From positions 15,830,931 to 15,894,930 of the forward strand of contig OZ020255.1 of the NCBI GenBank assembly GCA_963971285.1: a stretch of 64,000 nucleotides of DNA, written 5' to 3'. The notes under the pieces were generated by a model. That model was not told the DNA's origin and did not search any database. It worked only from the letters and a program-made list of their open reading frames with translations. This DNA comes from Astropecten irregularis (lineage: Eukaryota > Echinodermata > Asteroidea > Paxillosida > Astropectinidae). Positions 1-24,629 of this stretch are shown here, piece by piece. The position numbers and the translations under genes were made by a program. The first letter of the stretch is position 1. Each line of letters begins with the position of its first letter.

Positions 1-1162
1 GATCGTGGCGAGGTCTGTCGAAGTAACTATGGTTAGAGTGGGCATCGCTGAGTATGTGCCCATGCGCGTGAGTTTCATTCATGAAAACTTCCATTTTTGG
101 TCAGTGCGATGACGTCACATAATGAGATGATCGTGACGCCCTCTTGCGACCGTTTCGTGCCAATTCGTGTAAGGGATTTTTCGCTGTGGGGCAGGGCTAT
201 GAAATGATGATTTTTGAGGGAAATTATGGGGTAAAAACGGTAACCAAGATTGTAACATTTCACCGTCGCATGGACGGCCGCAGACGAGAATAGTCTGGTT
301 TCCACTCTGACATTTTGAGGACTCTTGATCTGTTGGGTCTGGGCACTAGACTAACCAGACCAGACAAAATGGCCTCATGCGATCAGATGGTCTGTTTTAA
401 AGTTTGCAAGAAGCGCGTAAGAAAATTTAATTTTAACCCTGAAATGTTTAACAAATTTCTTCAATCTAGGCTTTTATTAAGGACCCAGGAACATTTGCTG
501 AAAGTCAAAAGTATCATTTTTGAGGAGTAGAAGTTAGTTCAGAGCCAAAAAAATCAATGTGTTTTGGGATCCCGTCAACCCACAATCGCCCAAATTTCTT
601 ATCTGTCCTGCAAATGATATCTTCTAACAATGAAGGACTTACCTCCACTTTTCTACACAAATACAAAGGAATTTTAAGATTTATTAATTTGCTCTTTGAG
701 AAAATAAGGAATAAGTTTTTATGTTTTTTTTTTATTTAGCCTAAATTAAAATTTTAAATTGAGGATTAACGTTAGATTTTGGTTATTAACAATATAAATA
801 GGGGGCCTAATTACTAATTACGTAGGGTTGGATGGCTCAGTTGGTAGAGCGCGCCTGTACGGTATTCAGGAGGTCGCTGGTTCGAATCCTGCTCCACTCC
901 GGTCAATTTTTCATTGTTCACTTTTCAATGACATTAAATTCAGTCAGTTTCCCTTGTGGTTATTTGATGATTATACTAATGTAGTAATTAACGTTAGATC
1001 TTGGGAAGTTTTCCACTGACAGATACCACTTGACACTTTGTGCACAAACCCTATGGGACTGAACTGGTATGCACTCCTTCCTTGTAAGTTACAAGTTGTA
1101 ACTTGTAAGGAGCGGTGCTTCTTAATTATTTTCATTATTGTTGTGTATCTTGTTTCCACCAG
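1..1162. other. Region upstream of the first visible NMT exon
   Basis: Presumably NMT intron or 5' flank. Apart from a SINE copy at 824-985 I see no exon. The short open frames here have no recognisable content. Confidence 0.5.
824..985 (+). repeat. tRNA-derived SINE, family A
   Basis: Head with A box (TGGCTCAGTTGG) and B box (GGTTCGAATCC), then a tail with CAGTCAGTTTCCCTTGTG that recurs at 23.9 kb. The anticodon arm is degenerate, so this is a SINE and not a tRNA gene. Confidence 0.8.
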
Positions 1163-12023
<10,861 letters not shown>

Positions 12024-12219
12024 ACACACCTGAAAATTGCTGTGAGTCAAGCATGGACCAACAGCAACAGAATAGTGTCCAGATGAAGATGGAGATTAAA
12101 CACCACAGCTCTACAAACTTTGCAAGGTGGATGTGTCTACAATGCTCTGCGTGATAATGCCTCATTCAAAGCCACCAATATTAAGGAGCTGAAAAACACA
12201 GATTGACAACAACAAAAAG

Positions 12220-12257
12220 TCATGAATATTAAATGATTTTGGTCGGGAAAAGTCAGA
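12220..12257 (-). repeat. SINE-B tail fragment in the NMT 3' UTR
   Basis: TCATGAATATTAAATGATTTTGGTCGGGAAA matches the reverse complement of the SINE-B tail around 26985-27016 (matched run given in part). Confidence 0.65.
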
Positions 12258-12644
12258 AAAATGGAACATTATACATTGTGTTTTGTTTATATCCAGCATA
12301 AGTCACACAAATGTGTTTCCGTGCTAGCTGAGTTGACTTATAGACCTTTCTTTTGCAACGTCACAGACCAAGTTTTTGCCAACCAGCATGTCGGAAACTA
12401 TGGCGAGCCATCAAAGCCAGGCATAAAAAATAACCACATATTTTACCCAATTTGTACACAACGTTTCATAAACATTAAAAGATATTGCTGAATGTAATGG
12501 AAACAACACAAGCAATGCCGGTATGTATTTTGTACAGGTATGGAAAGTTTACAAAAACGTTGAGGTTGGTCACGCCGTCTGTGAAGAAGACGAAATGATT
12601 TGCAACCTTTGGCCGCACATGCCAACCACGGGCCAGTGTTTGTA

Positions 12645-12650
12645 AATAAA
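12645..12650 (+). promoter_or_regulatory. Possible poly(A) signal of the NMT gene
   Basis: AATAAA lies about 620 bases after the NMT stop codon. It is the first canonical hexamer I noticed on this strand. Use of this site is inference; the 3' UTR between contains part of a SINE tail. Confidence 0.3.
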
Positions 12651-12853
12651 AGAAAGGTCTATAATACCCTATTGTTTCTCAGCTTCTTCTTATTGGACCT
12701 ACTTTATAATTCGTCAACTTCATCTGCCAAGCAGTGCGTAGGTATTGCCAAGCGAGTTTACCTGAGGTTTACACCAAGAGTATGCTCAGTGTTTGTGAGA
12801 GTTATTAACAAAAGCACACCTCGTGGTATCTGTTCCATGGCATGCTAACAACA

Positions 12854-13136
12854 GGGCCCAATTTCATGGAATCCGCTACGGCCTATTTTTGTGCTAACAG
12901 GCACTGCTACGCGTGAAATCTATTTCATGGAATCCGTAAGCAAGACTCTCGATAAGCGAAGAATTTCTAGGGTAATGTGATCATTTTCTGCTAACAGGCT
13001 GTTGTATGCATTGTCCACAAATTCCTTGCTTACTGTTACCAAAAAGGAAACTCTTCCGTGAAATACGCTAACCGTAACCAAAATACGTAAGCGAAGAAAT
13101 TTTGCTTACGGTAACGGACTCCATGAAATTGGGCCC
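12854..13136. repeat. R2 foldback copy
   Basis: GGGCCCAATTTCATGGAATC to CATGAAATTGGGCCC. Confidence 0.9.
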
Positions 13137-14197
13137 AGGACTGATACTGAGAGAGGGTTGTGGTGCTATAGGGTTTGATAAACTCCAGTGATTCCACCGA
13201 CAAAGTTGAAGGAATGTCGTCTTTTGTAGACTGGGACGCGATTTCTTAATACCAAACCTGTCAGCAGAGGTTTGTTTGTTTGCTGAAAGCTGGAAGGTAT
13301 AAAAATGACTTCTCCCACTTCAAGTGGATAAACTTGGACGCTCTCGGAGAGAGATTAACCAAAGCGCTTCTTTATTAATACCAAAAAAAAAAAAAAAATG
13401 AATAAATAATAGATGAAAATGAAATAAAAAATTTAAAACGTAGAAAAAAAAGAAGAAATTTACAAAAATTAAATAGGTTATGAGAATTTTTTTTTTCTTA
13501 CAGGAAGGCTTTGTTAAGATTCATCCATCATGATAACACTACAAATTAATCCTGAGCAAACGATTATAACAAATTTCCGGAAAGCGATTCTTTTTTAAGA
13601 TGGTTTGACGTAAATTAGCAACATAGTCAGCCGTTAAGTATTTTAGGTCATACCTCCTGTTATGCAAAACTTTAGATCATATTTCGATAGATGTTAGCAC
13701 TAGATATTCTGTGGTGTGTTACTTTTTGCCCCTCTCCCTGAAAAAAAAAACAGAAGAAGAGGGGAACGAGGTCGGGATTCGAACCGCGTCCCCTCGGACC
13801 TTATCGTAAATCTTCAAACCTCTTGTATATTCCAATATGTACCTCGGTTTATGTTTGCATTGCACTGAATGTATATCGTATGGCAACTACGGCCATTGGT
13901 ACCAGGGTAAACTACCTTGTGTATAATATAAATATCTTTTGTTACATCACCAATATGCACTAATTGGTTTTTTCCCTGTATTATCAAAGATGTGGTATTT
14001 AAATCATTCTACTCACTGTTTCATTTCTTATTTGTATCCCGTTAGTTGTGTTGTGTATGCATCAATATTTTATATTCTTTAGGCAGACATGTCAAACACA
14101 TACATGTCAATTTTCTGGATTTTGCACAGCTTGAAAAATAGTACAATCATGTGAGTTTCCGTTATTTCGTCTTTTTTATGTTTGGAGTAAGGAGGGC

Positions 14198-14375
14198 CTG
14201 ACGTGTTTCGATCCTAGCAGGATCTTTATCGAAGGCTAAATGACAAGAAGACAACATGGAAGTCAAGATACATTTCTTGTCTAAAAATGAAATTGCTTAC
14301 AGTTAGGAGGACCTGTACATTTCGATCCTAGGATCTTTCTCAAAGGCTTTGAGAAAGATTCTCGAAATGGCAAGC
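14198..14375. repeat. Inverted repeat with GGATCGAAAC-type core
   Basis: AGGAGGGCCTGACGTGTTTC.. and a second, divergent TAGGAGGACCTGTACATTTC.., each containing a GATCCTAG-CAGGATC stem. Similar units at 55354-55412 and 58229-58558. Confidence 0.6.
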
Positions 14376-14703
14376 ACTGCTAACTGAGCATTTTATGTGT
14401 TTCAGGTTATCATTATTATTGATGAGCAGTTTACTGCTTGTATTTTCATTTTAAGCGCCTTGTGTTTAGCTATCACAAGCAGACCTGCGCCAACTTAAAA
14501 ATATTATTGAAGTGTCCACACAACATTCTCTAAAATCTTGTTGTACCGATGATAAATGCCTGTAAATATTCAACATGAATGCTCCTTGTCTAGGTTTTCT
14601 CTCACTAGCAACATGTTTTGCCATTCTCTGGTCATCAACATTCACAGTGCCAACCACGGCTGTATTATCCTTTTTGCTTAACTTTCCTTCATAAGGAGTC
14701 TTT

Positions 14704-14935
14704 TGGCCTTTTCGAAATGAGGCTTGAGTCTAGGTTTGGGATTTATTTTGCTATACTGCCATTTTGTGTTGTAAATGAAATGAAGGGCTTGAGATACATG
14801 GTGAAGCTGGAGCCTTTCTTCGGCCTGGTCGTGTTGCCCTATCCCTTTGTTTCATTTTGAGGGCCTCAAATGGCGGTATAGCGACATAAGTCCCAAGCCT
14901 AGCCTCAAGACTGGTTTCGTAAAGGCCATTGTGTT
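14704..14935. repeat. Foldback family R6
   Basis: TGGCCTTTTCGAAATGAGGC to TTTCGTAAAGGCCA, with TATACTGCCATTTTG and CAAATGGCGGTATA arms. A second copy lies at about 61960-62127. Confidence 0.8.
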
Positions 14936-15203
14936 GCCCCTCATGCAACCTGCTGCTCTCATACTTTAGATACCAAGCAGGGCTAAGAAGAATTGGTTGA
15001 AAAGATCTTGAACTCTGGCATTATATGAGGTGTAAAAAATCAAGCTTGAAAGCAATGAGAACTATTTATCATTGGCAATTTTGTAGCAGGTTGAATAACT
15101 AGAAAAGTAAATGGTTTACCACTATAAAGTCACTGGTCATTGATGGACCCCAGGCCATGATTTTCAATTAAAATTTGGTTTGTGGTTGATGATCTGTTTG
15201 ATC

Positions 15204-15293
15204 AGGGATCAATTTCACCTAACTTATCGTAACTTGCTATGAGTTATGTTATGAGTTATGATCGATCATAGGGATTCATTAAATCGACCCCAG
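15204..15293. repeat. Short copy of foldback family R4
   Basis: GATCAATTTCACCTAACTTATCG to AAATCGACCCCAG (ends only); related to R4 at 23.1, 26.7, 31.6, 33.0 and 60.9 kb. Confidence 0.6.
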
Positions 15294-16450
15294 CACTTTT
15301 ATCTTGCATATTTTTTGCGAGAAAACAAGCTGATAGCTGCCTGTAGTTCGATAACAGTTAACACTTACAATACAAAAACCAAACGTTAATCTGCTAACTA
15401 TGCTGTTTTGATCGTGCCTTTAATTTCCATTTGATTTTCATAAGCATATTATGATATTAATCCTACTTTCATTATTACAATATTAGGTCTCTCACTCGTG
15501 GTAGTATTTCACTGTTTGTCTTGGGGCCTGTTTGTTTAATGCAAAGGATCCCAGATTTTGGGATCCACTTCCTATGCAGGGTACGCTAAATAATGTGAAC
15601 CAGATCTGCAGGATTCGTCATAAAGAAACGGGCCCTTGATGTTTGCGCTACCCAAATAAAATTGTTGCATCGCGAATAAACAAGATTTTAAACAAGGAAT
15701 TATGCAGATAATACCTGTGCCATTCCAGTGGCATGTTTCATTCATTAGAGTAGTGCCTCAATTAATTAATCTCCATTTTCTTTTTCTTTTTTTTATGGGG
15801 AGAAAAACCTATCATCACCTGTGGTTTGATATACATGTGTAGTTTATACCGACACTGCAATGGAATAAAATGATTTTATTCATGCAAATAAATATGTACA
15901 TTTGCATATGAACTTTCATAAATTTGCATGTAAATTATGCACACCAATTGTTGTAACTACCTTTTAAGTGTGACACTTTTCTAAAAAAAATAAAATCATC
16001 TTTTCCTTAATAACGCAAGTAAAATGTGTTACTGTAACTTGGCAGTTTTTGTGACTGTAAATCACTCCAATTTGTATAGTGAAGAGTAGATTCGTGTTAT
16101 TTGATGGATTTGACAAGCCTGTGTCTAATCACTCATATATATTTTGACATTGACCTTTGATCTTTGACCCCGGGTCATGTTTAGTCTGCTGCTCATGTTT
16201 TATAAAGAGTAAATAATTATTTACCTCTCTACATAATACCTGTGGCTAATTTAAAAAAGGAGCTTCTTTTTTGTCTGTTAGCGTTAATTTGACAAGCTCA
16301 AATGTTTTTTTGTTTTTTTTACATTTACATGTAGATCAATTGGATCAATTTGTGAGGACTGCCATAATATTGGTCAGTCCAGAATATTATAAAGTACATA
16401 ATGTATGTTTAGGGTTACGAAAGGTCATTGACCCAATATACAAATGACCT

Positions 16451-16745
16451 GGGCCCAATTTCATGGAATCCGTTACCGTTAGCAAAAAATCTTCGCTTAC
16501 GGTAGCAGAATTTTTTCTGGTTACGGTTAGCGTATTTCACGGAAGAGTTTCCTTTTTGGTAACGGTAAGCAATGAATTTGTGCAGAATGCATACTACAGC
16601 GCGTTAGCAGAAAATGATCACGGTTAGCCAAGAAATTCTTCGCTAACCAAGAGTCTTGCTTACGGATTCCATGAAATAGATTTCACGCGTAGCAGTACCC
16701 GTAAGCACAAAAATAGGCCGTAACAGATTCCATGAAATTGGGCCC
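16451..16745. repeat. R2 foldback copy
   Basis: GGGCCCAATTTCATGGAATC to CATGAAATTGGGCCC; interior closely related to the 12.9-kb copy in inverse orientation. Confidence 0.9.
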
Positions 16746-16869
16746 TGATTAATGTTCCCTGTGGGATCTAACAATGTACCAAGTAACTTAAGAATTAGAT
16801 TCTTCTGAAGACGGCCAGAACATACTGGCTGGAACATCGAGTTAACTGGCTCTTTTCCAGAGCCATCTA

Positions 16870-17160
16870 ACTCATAAAAGCATATAGACCAATCCGACGG
16901 CACGATATACTGTCCGCCATTACTGCAGTGTCCTTGCCTGCCTTATGTCTGGCAACAAACCAATTTATGCTCCGCCACACTCTATAATTGCAGGGTGTAC
17001 GTCCCATGATTAGGGGACATACACCCTGCAATATAGAGTGCGGCAAACGTAAATTCCTTTGTTGCTGGACAAAATGCGGGCAGGGACACTGCAGTAATGG
17101 CGGGTGGTTTTCTACCTCCATGGTCGCGCCATCAGATTGGTGTATATCTATGTCTCATGG
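16870..17160. repeat. ~290-bp foldback element
   Basis: Arms of over 100 bp pair across a short centre near 17005: CTGCAGTGTCC..GGACACTGCAG, GGGTGTACGTCCC..GGGGACATACACCC, and outer ATATAGACCAATC..GATTGGTGTATAT. Confidence 0.9.
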
Positions 17161-17529
17161 TGTTACCGAAAAATTAATTATCTTATATACCAAGTAACCC
17201 AATGAGTTTGAGTAGTATTTTGATTTCTCGCCATTTTCTTACTTTATACCCCAACAAATCTTCAACTTTTACCAGCTAAGCCGAATCTGACAGTGTGATT
17301 AACAATGTTAACTGCAACTGTTTGAAACAAGATGGTAGAATCAAAAATAGTTTACCATCATGTTCCTAGCTCCATGGTCATGCAAACATTTTCTCCCTTG
17401 AGACTCGAAAGCAGAGAATCTGCCAGATAATAAGAGGTTGGTCCTCTGAGAGTTAAATTAAGATTCTGATTACAGTGGAGGTTGCCAGTAAGGTGCAAAA
17501 ACACTATGACAACTTACCGCTTAGCAGGA

Positions 17530-17772
17530 GCCAATTTCAATATAAAGCTGCTTAAGCACCAAAATTTGCTTAAGCACAGAAACCTTGGTAAATAAAATCA
17601 GTATGGCAGCCAAAACTCCTTGTGAATGTTACGCTCAGCAAACAATGGCTGTATACAAGTCAAAATCAGTAAATATCACATGAAAAATTGCTTGGTAGGC
17701 TGTTTGATCAAGGACAGACTTTTCACGCTAAGCAAAATTGCGTGCTTAAGCAGCTCTATGAAATTGGCCCCA
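17530..17772. repeat. Foldback family R5 copy
   Basis: AGCCAATTTCAATATAAAGCTGC to TATGAAATTGGCCCC (ends only), with GCTTAAGCA near both ends. Confidence 0.75.
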
Positions 17773-19182
17773 GGTGATTTTCACAGGTTCATATTATGAA
17801 TTGTCATTTGCCAGATAAAATTGTGGCAAAACTTTGTAGAGTTTTTGTATGATGATAATAATTGTATAAGATGGTTGTAAGTGCATTATTGGGGTGCTAT
17901 TTATTTACCCCTCCCCCCTCCCCCTGAGAAATAAGTGTTTGTATTTTTATTTCATTTTGAGTATGAAGTGATGGACACCATCATTATAATAATGGAATCC
18001 AAAAGGGGAAGAATTCCACTGACGGCCATCACTTGTGCACTAACCCTTTGGGACTGATAGAGGGCATTTAAAAAAGAAAAAATGGCCGCCGCTGTATTCG
18101 AAGTGTATCATTGTAGGTCAATAAAATCTGTAAAACTCTCTTTTCTGATATGCTGCCCCAGTGTTACACAGCTGAGATTGAAGTTCATTATAACTTTTAT
18201 CCAGTAAGTTAATCTCGTAGAGGATATAACCCTTTTCCAGTAATGGCCGCCATAAAAGTACACACAAATGTGACATTTGCACTTTTTTTTGTTGCTGGAA
18301 TAATACGATTCTAATGCATGCCTCACAGAGGCGTATTATTTCTCGTTACAAAGGGGGATTAATTAATGGTAATTAATATTATGTGTCAATTGGAAATTTA
18401 GAAGAAACTTGCAATAATACTTTGAATTTATTTCAACATTTTTTGAATAAATTCTCCACCAAATTGCAGTTTGTTGTCATTTTCCTCTCTTTCAGTTTGT
18501 GCTAGAAATGTCTTTTAAATTGTATGTTGCTGTGCCAACATCAGGCAACATCAAACTGCATCACTCCCTTTACTCTCCCGTCTTTGCTTTCTGTCATAGT
18601 TCGCCGTATTTCTTTTGTGTATTTTTATTAATACTACATCGATGATCGATATAATTGTCACATTGTTCATCCTCGACGTCCGGCACATTTTATGACCTAA
18701 AACTCTTTTGTCCCATTGAGCAGTATTGTGAAGAATATTTCAGACAATAATTTGACATTATGCAACTCATATCTTTAATTCTTAGTGGTCTCATTTTAAT
18801 TTTGACGCCCATTTTTTTGGAACTTTAGTCCAATACCATGAAATGAAGATTCAAAAATATGAAGCAAGATATAGTAATTGTAATCTGTGTTAGTGGTGCC
18901 CAATTTTTTTAAGAAAACAGTGAAACAATTTCCACGGTATTTTTTAATCTTTTTACAGGATTGTTTATCTTCCGAAGATCAAACATGTTTTTGGTCAATT
19001 GGTTTTAATCTTTTCTTGATGACAAATAAAGCATTTCGGGCAGAAACATTTTAACGGTATGTTTCTACCAGTACCATCTTTATACCCAAGTCCACTTCTA
19101 CTCACGAAACATGAAATGTCCACATGGGTTTTATAGGATACAAAAAAGGGCAATGGCCAGGGCACCAAGGCATATTGACACA

Positions 19183-22100
19183 TGGGTCATTCCATGTCAG
19201 ACCAACGCACTTTTTTACCTTAGGTCTTCCGATTTTTATAAAAATTGGTATGCAAGTAGGTATCAATGAGTAATGAATGCATGCCAATTTTTAGTGGAAT
19301 CCCTCCACCCATGTGGCCAGTACGCATGCGCCAAAAATACGGACATTTTCATGTTCTGACACTACCTTTGCACAGGATTAAACTATAACACGGTCATATT
19401 TCAACAAAAATATGCAAGTGTGGTATCAAAATGACCAGAATTAGATGCTCTAAGTGATGCCACCCTAAAAATAGAGAAAAGGTAAAAGTGGATACCCATG
19501 ACCTTTGACACACGAACTTTGACCTTTGACCTAGATTGAAAAAAAAGTATCATTCCGAAATTTCACGAAACAACGTTTGCTTGATAGAACAGGTCTTTCT
19601 CTACAAGATTCCATTGAAATTTCGCTGGGCACTTGAAAATTGACGATTTTATGGCATTTTTTCTGATTAATGCATGCGTAGTTTTGTCCCCTTTAATAAC
19701 AATAGGCCACACAACTTTCTCTGTGCGGTTCCCTTTAATGTAATTTAAATTTTCCCAATTGATGTCTCATTGTCGTTTATCCTGCAGTACCTCAGAGACT
19801 GTATAAAACACTCCCAGTTACACCTTTGTTCTGTATTGAGGACCTTTGGATCTAGTATTTGACTCCAATGGAATACGTTTCTCCATTATTGTATTTGTTG
19901 GGCAGGGTTCGTATAGATAGCATGCAATTGCTGGGTGTCCTGAATAGTCTTTGCTGCAGATAACTAAACCTGAATGAATTCAGTACAATGAAGGGATTAT
20001 GTGAATGTTGTCTTTTCAAGATGTCCTCACAGGGCCTCTGAAGACTTGCTTCGGCAGCTTTGTTCCAATTGCACCGACCCATCACATTGGCCCTTATAAA
20101 TACGTATTTCATGAAAATCAGATTATCTATTGCTTGAGTTATTTGCACAGGCACTACAGCTGAACAAGAAAATTTGCAGATTAGTTTTGTCCAATATAAT
20201 GTCACATTGTTATGTACAGTATTTTCAACTGGTTATGGTTATGGAAGCGTGACTCTTGATGCATGTCACTCGAATAACGTCCATAAACCCTTCGACACTT
20301 ACCATGCTTACCCTATTCCACACTTAAACTCGGCAAAGGCCAGGGAATTCTGCAACGTATTTTTATTTTCAGGACAAATCATCTGCCCACTACCAGAACA
20401 GGAAGAACTGGGGCTAAGTGGATTTTTGTTTGCCACGGCTCATGGTACAGGGTCATGTGCAGGCGCGGTTCTATGGGGGGGCCCAAAATTTTGTCTAGAA
20501 AATAGATTCTTGAAAATACTGGATTTTTTCAGTTATTAAGCGCCAATTACATTAAAAAAACGCATTGTGTGGGCTATTATGTGCATGTTTTTCGACCCCT
20601 AATAAGACATAGCAGAAGCGAGTATTAGAAGAACCCAAAATATTGGGTCTTCTGGCCCCCCAAAAAATTAATGGCTCTTCTAGCCCCCCCCCCCCCCCAA
20701 ATTTCTAGAACCACGCCTGGTCATGTGATCAGCTAGGTGACACCATGAAGCACCTTGCTGCCAAAGCAAGTTTTCACAGGCCCTATGAGGATCATATATT
20801 GAAAAGAAAATTTCAAGGAATCATTTCAGTGTGCTGAATTCCATCAGATTCAGTTTTCATGGCACCGAACAATTGAATGCGTTTATACAATCATGGTCTT
20901 CATGGAGGTCAACATACATCAACCATTAATATACTTGTACGCAGGTTGTCGTCCCATTATTGTTTATACTGAAGATCCAACAATAATGGTTCTGGGCCAA
21001 CATCTTGTTCATTGCTTTATTAGACCATTCCATTTCCTCTTTAAGACAAAATAATCAATAATTTTTCTTTTTTTCATTTTCCAATTACAATATAAGCAAG
21101 GAATTTTAGTATTTCAATTTATTTTTTCCCTATGGTTACAAAGCTTATAAACCAAATCCAACATTCTCCACTGTAATATTATGGATCTTGCTCGTTGGCG
21201 GCTGATTTGTTAGTTGTCATTAGTCAGTTAGTATGATCCATTGCATGATTTGTATCTGAAGTTATTCTGAACCCTGCTGGAACAAAAACACAACATGGAG
21301 ACACATATTCCATTGGAGTCAAATACTTAAGATCCTTTAAATTGAAGTCCCAACACCATGAACACAGAACAAGGTGTAAATGTGGGTGTTTTATACATTG
21401 CAGAGTAAAGGAGAATGAGATACAATGGGAACGCACCTAATGGGAAATTTAAGATTACATAAGGGGAAATCACAATATATTGCCTAGTGATGTAAAAGGG
21501 GACAAAACTGCGCATGCACCATAAAGGTCCTCAAAACAGAACAAAGGTGTAACTGTGAGTGTTTTATACAGTCTCTGAGGTACTGCATGATAAAGGAGAA
21601 TGAGACATCAATTGGGAAAATTTAAATTACATTAAAGGGAACCGCACAGAGAAAGTTGTGTGGCCTATTGTTGTTAAAGGGGACAAAACTACGCATGCAT
21701 TAATCAGAAAAAATGCCATAAAATCGTCAATTTTCAAGTGCCCAGCGAAATTTCAATGGAATCTTGTAGAGAAAGACCTGTTCTATCAAGCAAACGTTGT
21801 TTCGTGAAATTTCGGAATGATACTTTTTTTAAATCTAGGTCAAAGGTCAAAGTTCGTGTGTCAAAGGTCATGGGTATCCACTTTTACTTTTTCTCTATTT
21901 TTAGGGTGGCATCACTTAGATCATCTAATTCTGGTCATTTTTATACCACACTTGCATATTTTTGTTGAAATATGACCGAGTTATAGTTTAATCCTGTGCA
22001 AAGGTAGTGTCAGAACATGAAAATGTCCGTATTTTTGGCGCATGCGTACTGGCCACATGGGTGGAGGGATTCCACTAAAAATTGGCATGCATTCATTACT

Positions 22101-22186
22101 CATTGATACCTACTTGCATACCAATTTTTATAAAAATCGGAAGACCTAAGGTAAAAAAGTTTGTTGGTCTGACATGGAATGACCCA
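19183..22186. mobile_element. 3.0-kb element with ~0.7-kb inverted arms
   Basis: Outer ends TGGGTCATTCCATGTCAGAC and its inverse. The arms (about 19183-19920 and 21270-22186) match over hundreds of bases, including CATGCGCCAAAAATACGGAC. The right arm has an extra partial duplication (about 21340-21530). The ~1.3-kb centre has no recognisable transposase; its open frames look random. Confidence 0.85.
20686..20699 (+). repeat. Poly-C tract
   Basis: Run of C preceded by AGCC inside the centre of the 3-kb element, next to a second C-rich run near 20657. Confidence 0.8.
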
Positions 22187-23056
22187 CATCTCAAAGTATC
22201 CACACTGTATTAAAATATATTTTATGTGATATTTGGAAACTGCCAATTAACTGCAAAACATAAAGTCTTTAACAAATGTCATATTGATTATTTGTTATTT
22301 TTATTGTAAAATAGCCTGTAAAGTATTAATTAGTACATGCATGTACAGCGTCATGACAACCAATAAGCAAATTAATGCATGGATAAATCATTTCTTTAAT
22401 TTTTTTTTTTTTTTTTTTTTTTATAGAAGAGAACTGTTTATTATTGGGGAAAAAAAATTGTTTAACAAAGGTAGTAGATTGAAACGATAGCGGGTTTTAG
22501 CATGAATAATGTGGGAAGGTTTAACATGTTCACAAATTGTTACCAAACTTGTATCTTTCAAGGGAAACAACTAAACTTGTTCCTGATGAATCTTATTCAC
22601 GGTGCAATCAAACAGATGCTTGGATTCAAAATAGTCAGGTACCCATTTTCTGTTTCTAATTGGTGTTATCTTTGCCAACGGGTATACAAGGAAGGTGACA
22701 AGATGGATGCGCCGTGAATAAGGCCTTTAGACTAAATATACATTTTGTATACATTTTTATGCAAATTAATTGAAGAAACAAAATCCTCTCAGATAACCAC
22801 ATTGTATGCTCCATGTAGGATGCTCTGTGGTCCAGCTATCTATCTCTAAACCTACAAATACTTGCATTGAAACTGATTGCATATCCAAGGTAATGGGGAA
22901 TATTCTCTTAGATTCTTCAAATTTATGTCGCCAGACGGGACCTCTTACGTCATCACTCCATGCTTAGAATGGATAAAGCGTCAATGTTGCATCGTAAAAT
23001 ACAACTATCACAACACTGTAGCCAATGCATCATTCTTTAAGTACTATTGAAAATAT

Positions 23057-23209
23057 CCAGGGGTCAATTTCACCAAACTCATCGTAACTTACTATCAATC
23101 GTAAGACTTTTGATTCATTGCAGCCCTACATGGGATAGGCCCCCTACAATGGATTATTCTTCGTAACTCTAGTTACGATTGATCGTAGAGCTTCATGAAA
23201 TCGACCACA
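23057..23209. repeat. Foldback family R4 copy
   Basis: GGGTCAATTTCACCAAACTC to CATGAAATCGACC, with TAGGGCTGCAATG-type centre (inverse orientation). Confidence 0.8.
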
Positions 23210-23764
23210 GTACATACTGTATTATACAGAAATAATGACAGCATTAAACACATCAAGCCTTCCATCAAGCTAGCGATTGAAGTACTAAATACCCAAGCAA
23301 GTATAGAGCACCCACTACCAAAAGTCCTAAGCATTCAGTACTAACATACTAACCCTATAGTACATGTACTCCAAACCAGTACTTAAAAATGGTTACATCT
23401 TTATCCACCTCAACAAAATCCGTAACTGTCATCCAATTTGCTGCATTTTTTTTTACAATTTGAAACTTTCGGACTGAGATTATGCCACATACCTTTACTA
23501 AATGCTTCAAAACAACCTGCTTGATATAATTGCAACTTTGTACATTTATTAAGCTTTATATACACATATGACCATTTCTTTTTGATTCCACAAAATAATA
23601 ATCAAATATATTTAGCAAAAAGCAAGTGTGGTTAAACATAAACTAGTTTAATCTGGAAACAAATTGCAGATGATCACATTTGGTTAACATTTTTTGGTAC
23701 ATGTAGTAAAGACAAATCCTGAATTTGATGAAGACCTTCTAAAAGGCAGCTTTTCACTATTGCA

Positions 23765-23990
23765 ATTCATGTCACTCAAAAGTGACCAAAGAAAAATTGA
23801 CTGGAGCTGGATTTGAACCGGCGACCTGCTGAATACCGTACAGGCGCTCTACCAACTGAGCCATCCAGCCCTAAGTTGTTGGTCACCACCAACTTAGGGC
23901 TGGATGGCGGTTCGAATCCCGCTCCAGTCAATTTTCCTTTGTTCACTTTTTAGTGACTTCAACTTCAGTCAGTTTCCCTTGTGATTATTT
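23765..23990. repeat. Two head-to-head SINE-A copies forming a foldback
   Basis: A minus-strand copy (about 23765-23874) with full A and B boxes faces a plus-strand copy (about 23886-23990) that has lost the part of the tRNA head between the A-box start and the B box. They meet at CCTAAGTTG..CAACTTAGG. Confidence 0.8.
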
Positions 23991-24629
23991 CATGAATATT
24001 GCAATTCTTCTAAGAAATGCAAACAAAAGGAAGTAACTAAATCGCATCCGAGCTGTCCTTTGCCATATTTTCATCAGCAGTGCGTAATCATTTGTTCTTG
24101 TTCAATATTAGCCACCTTCGGTATGATCATGTCAATTTAGCATAGGGCATTAATCAACCAGACTTGCCTCATTGCCTGATATAACCATTAATAGTATTTG
24201 ATAAAAAAAAAACACACAATAAAATGATTTTTAAGAATTTTATACAAATCTTTTATACATTACAGATTTACAATTAATGTGTGATGAAGTACAGGGATAA
24301 ACGTGAAAGAAATTCATCTTTTTTGCACAGTCCAAGATCAGTCATTTTGAGAATATTGGTAATTTGTCAAAATCAGAAATTAACAGTGCCCTTGTATCAA
24401 GCATCAGTAGTCATATCCTAGTAAGTATCTAGCAGAGGGTGTTACTTGCTAGTTGCTGGGAACCCTCATGCCTCAGGAAATCTGAGCTTGAAGACACAGT
24501 GATTCTTCCTGAGTGCTTTCTGTTATGCTTTTCAAAGAGAGAGAGAGAGTTAGGTTGTTGATAAAAGAGACTGGCTACACACTTCTCTTGTGCTCACAAT
24601 CTTGCTGGGGGAGAGGGAGGGTGGAATAT

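Noticed and set aside
315..530. 71-codon frame as the NMT first exon
   Set aside because: No resemblance to NMT N-termini and no convincing donor; start exon left unassigned.
824..900. Functional tRNA gene
   Set aside because: A and B boxes are present but the anticodon arm is irregular and the same head recurs with a SINE tail.
20174..20539. 121-codon frame in the centre of the 3-kb foldback
   Set aside because: No transposase or other motif; composition looks random.
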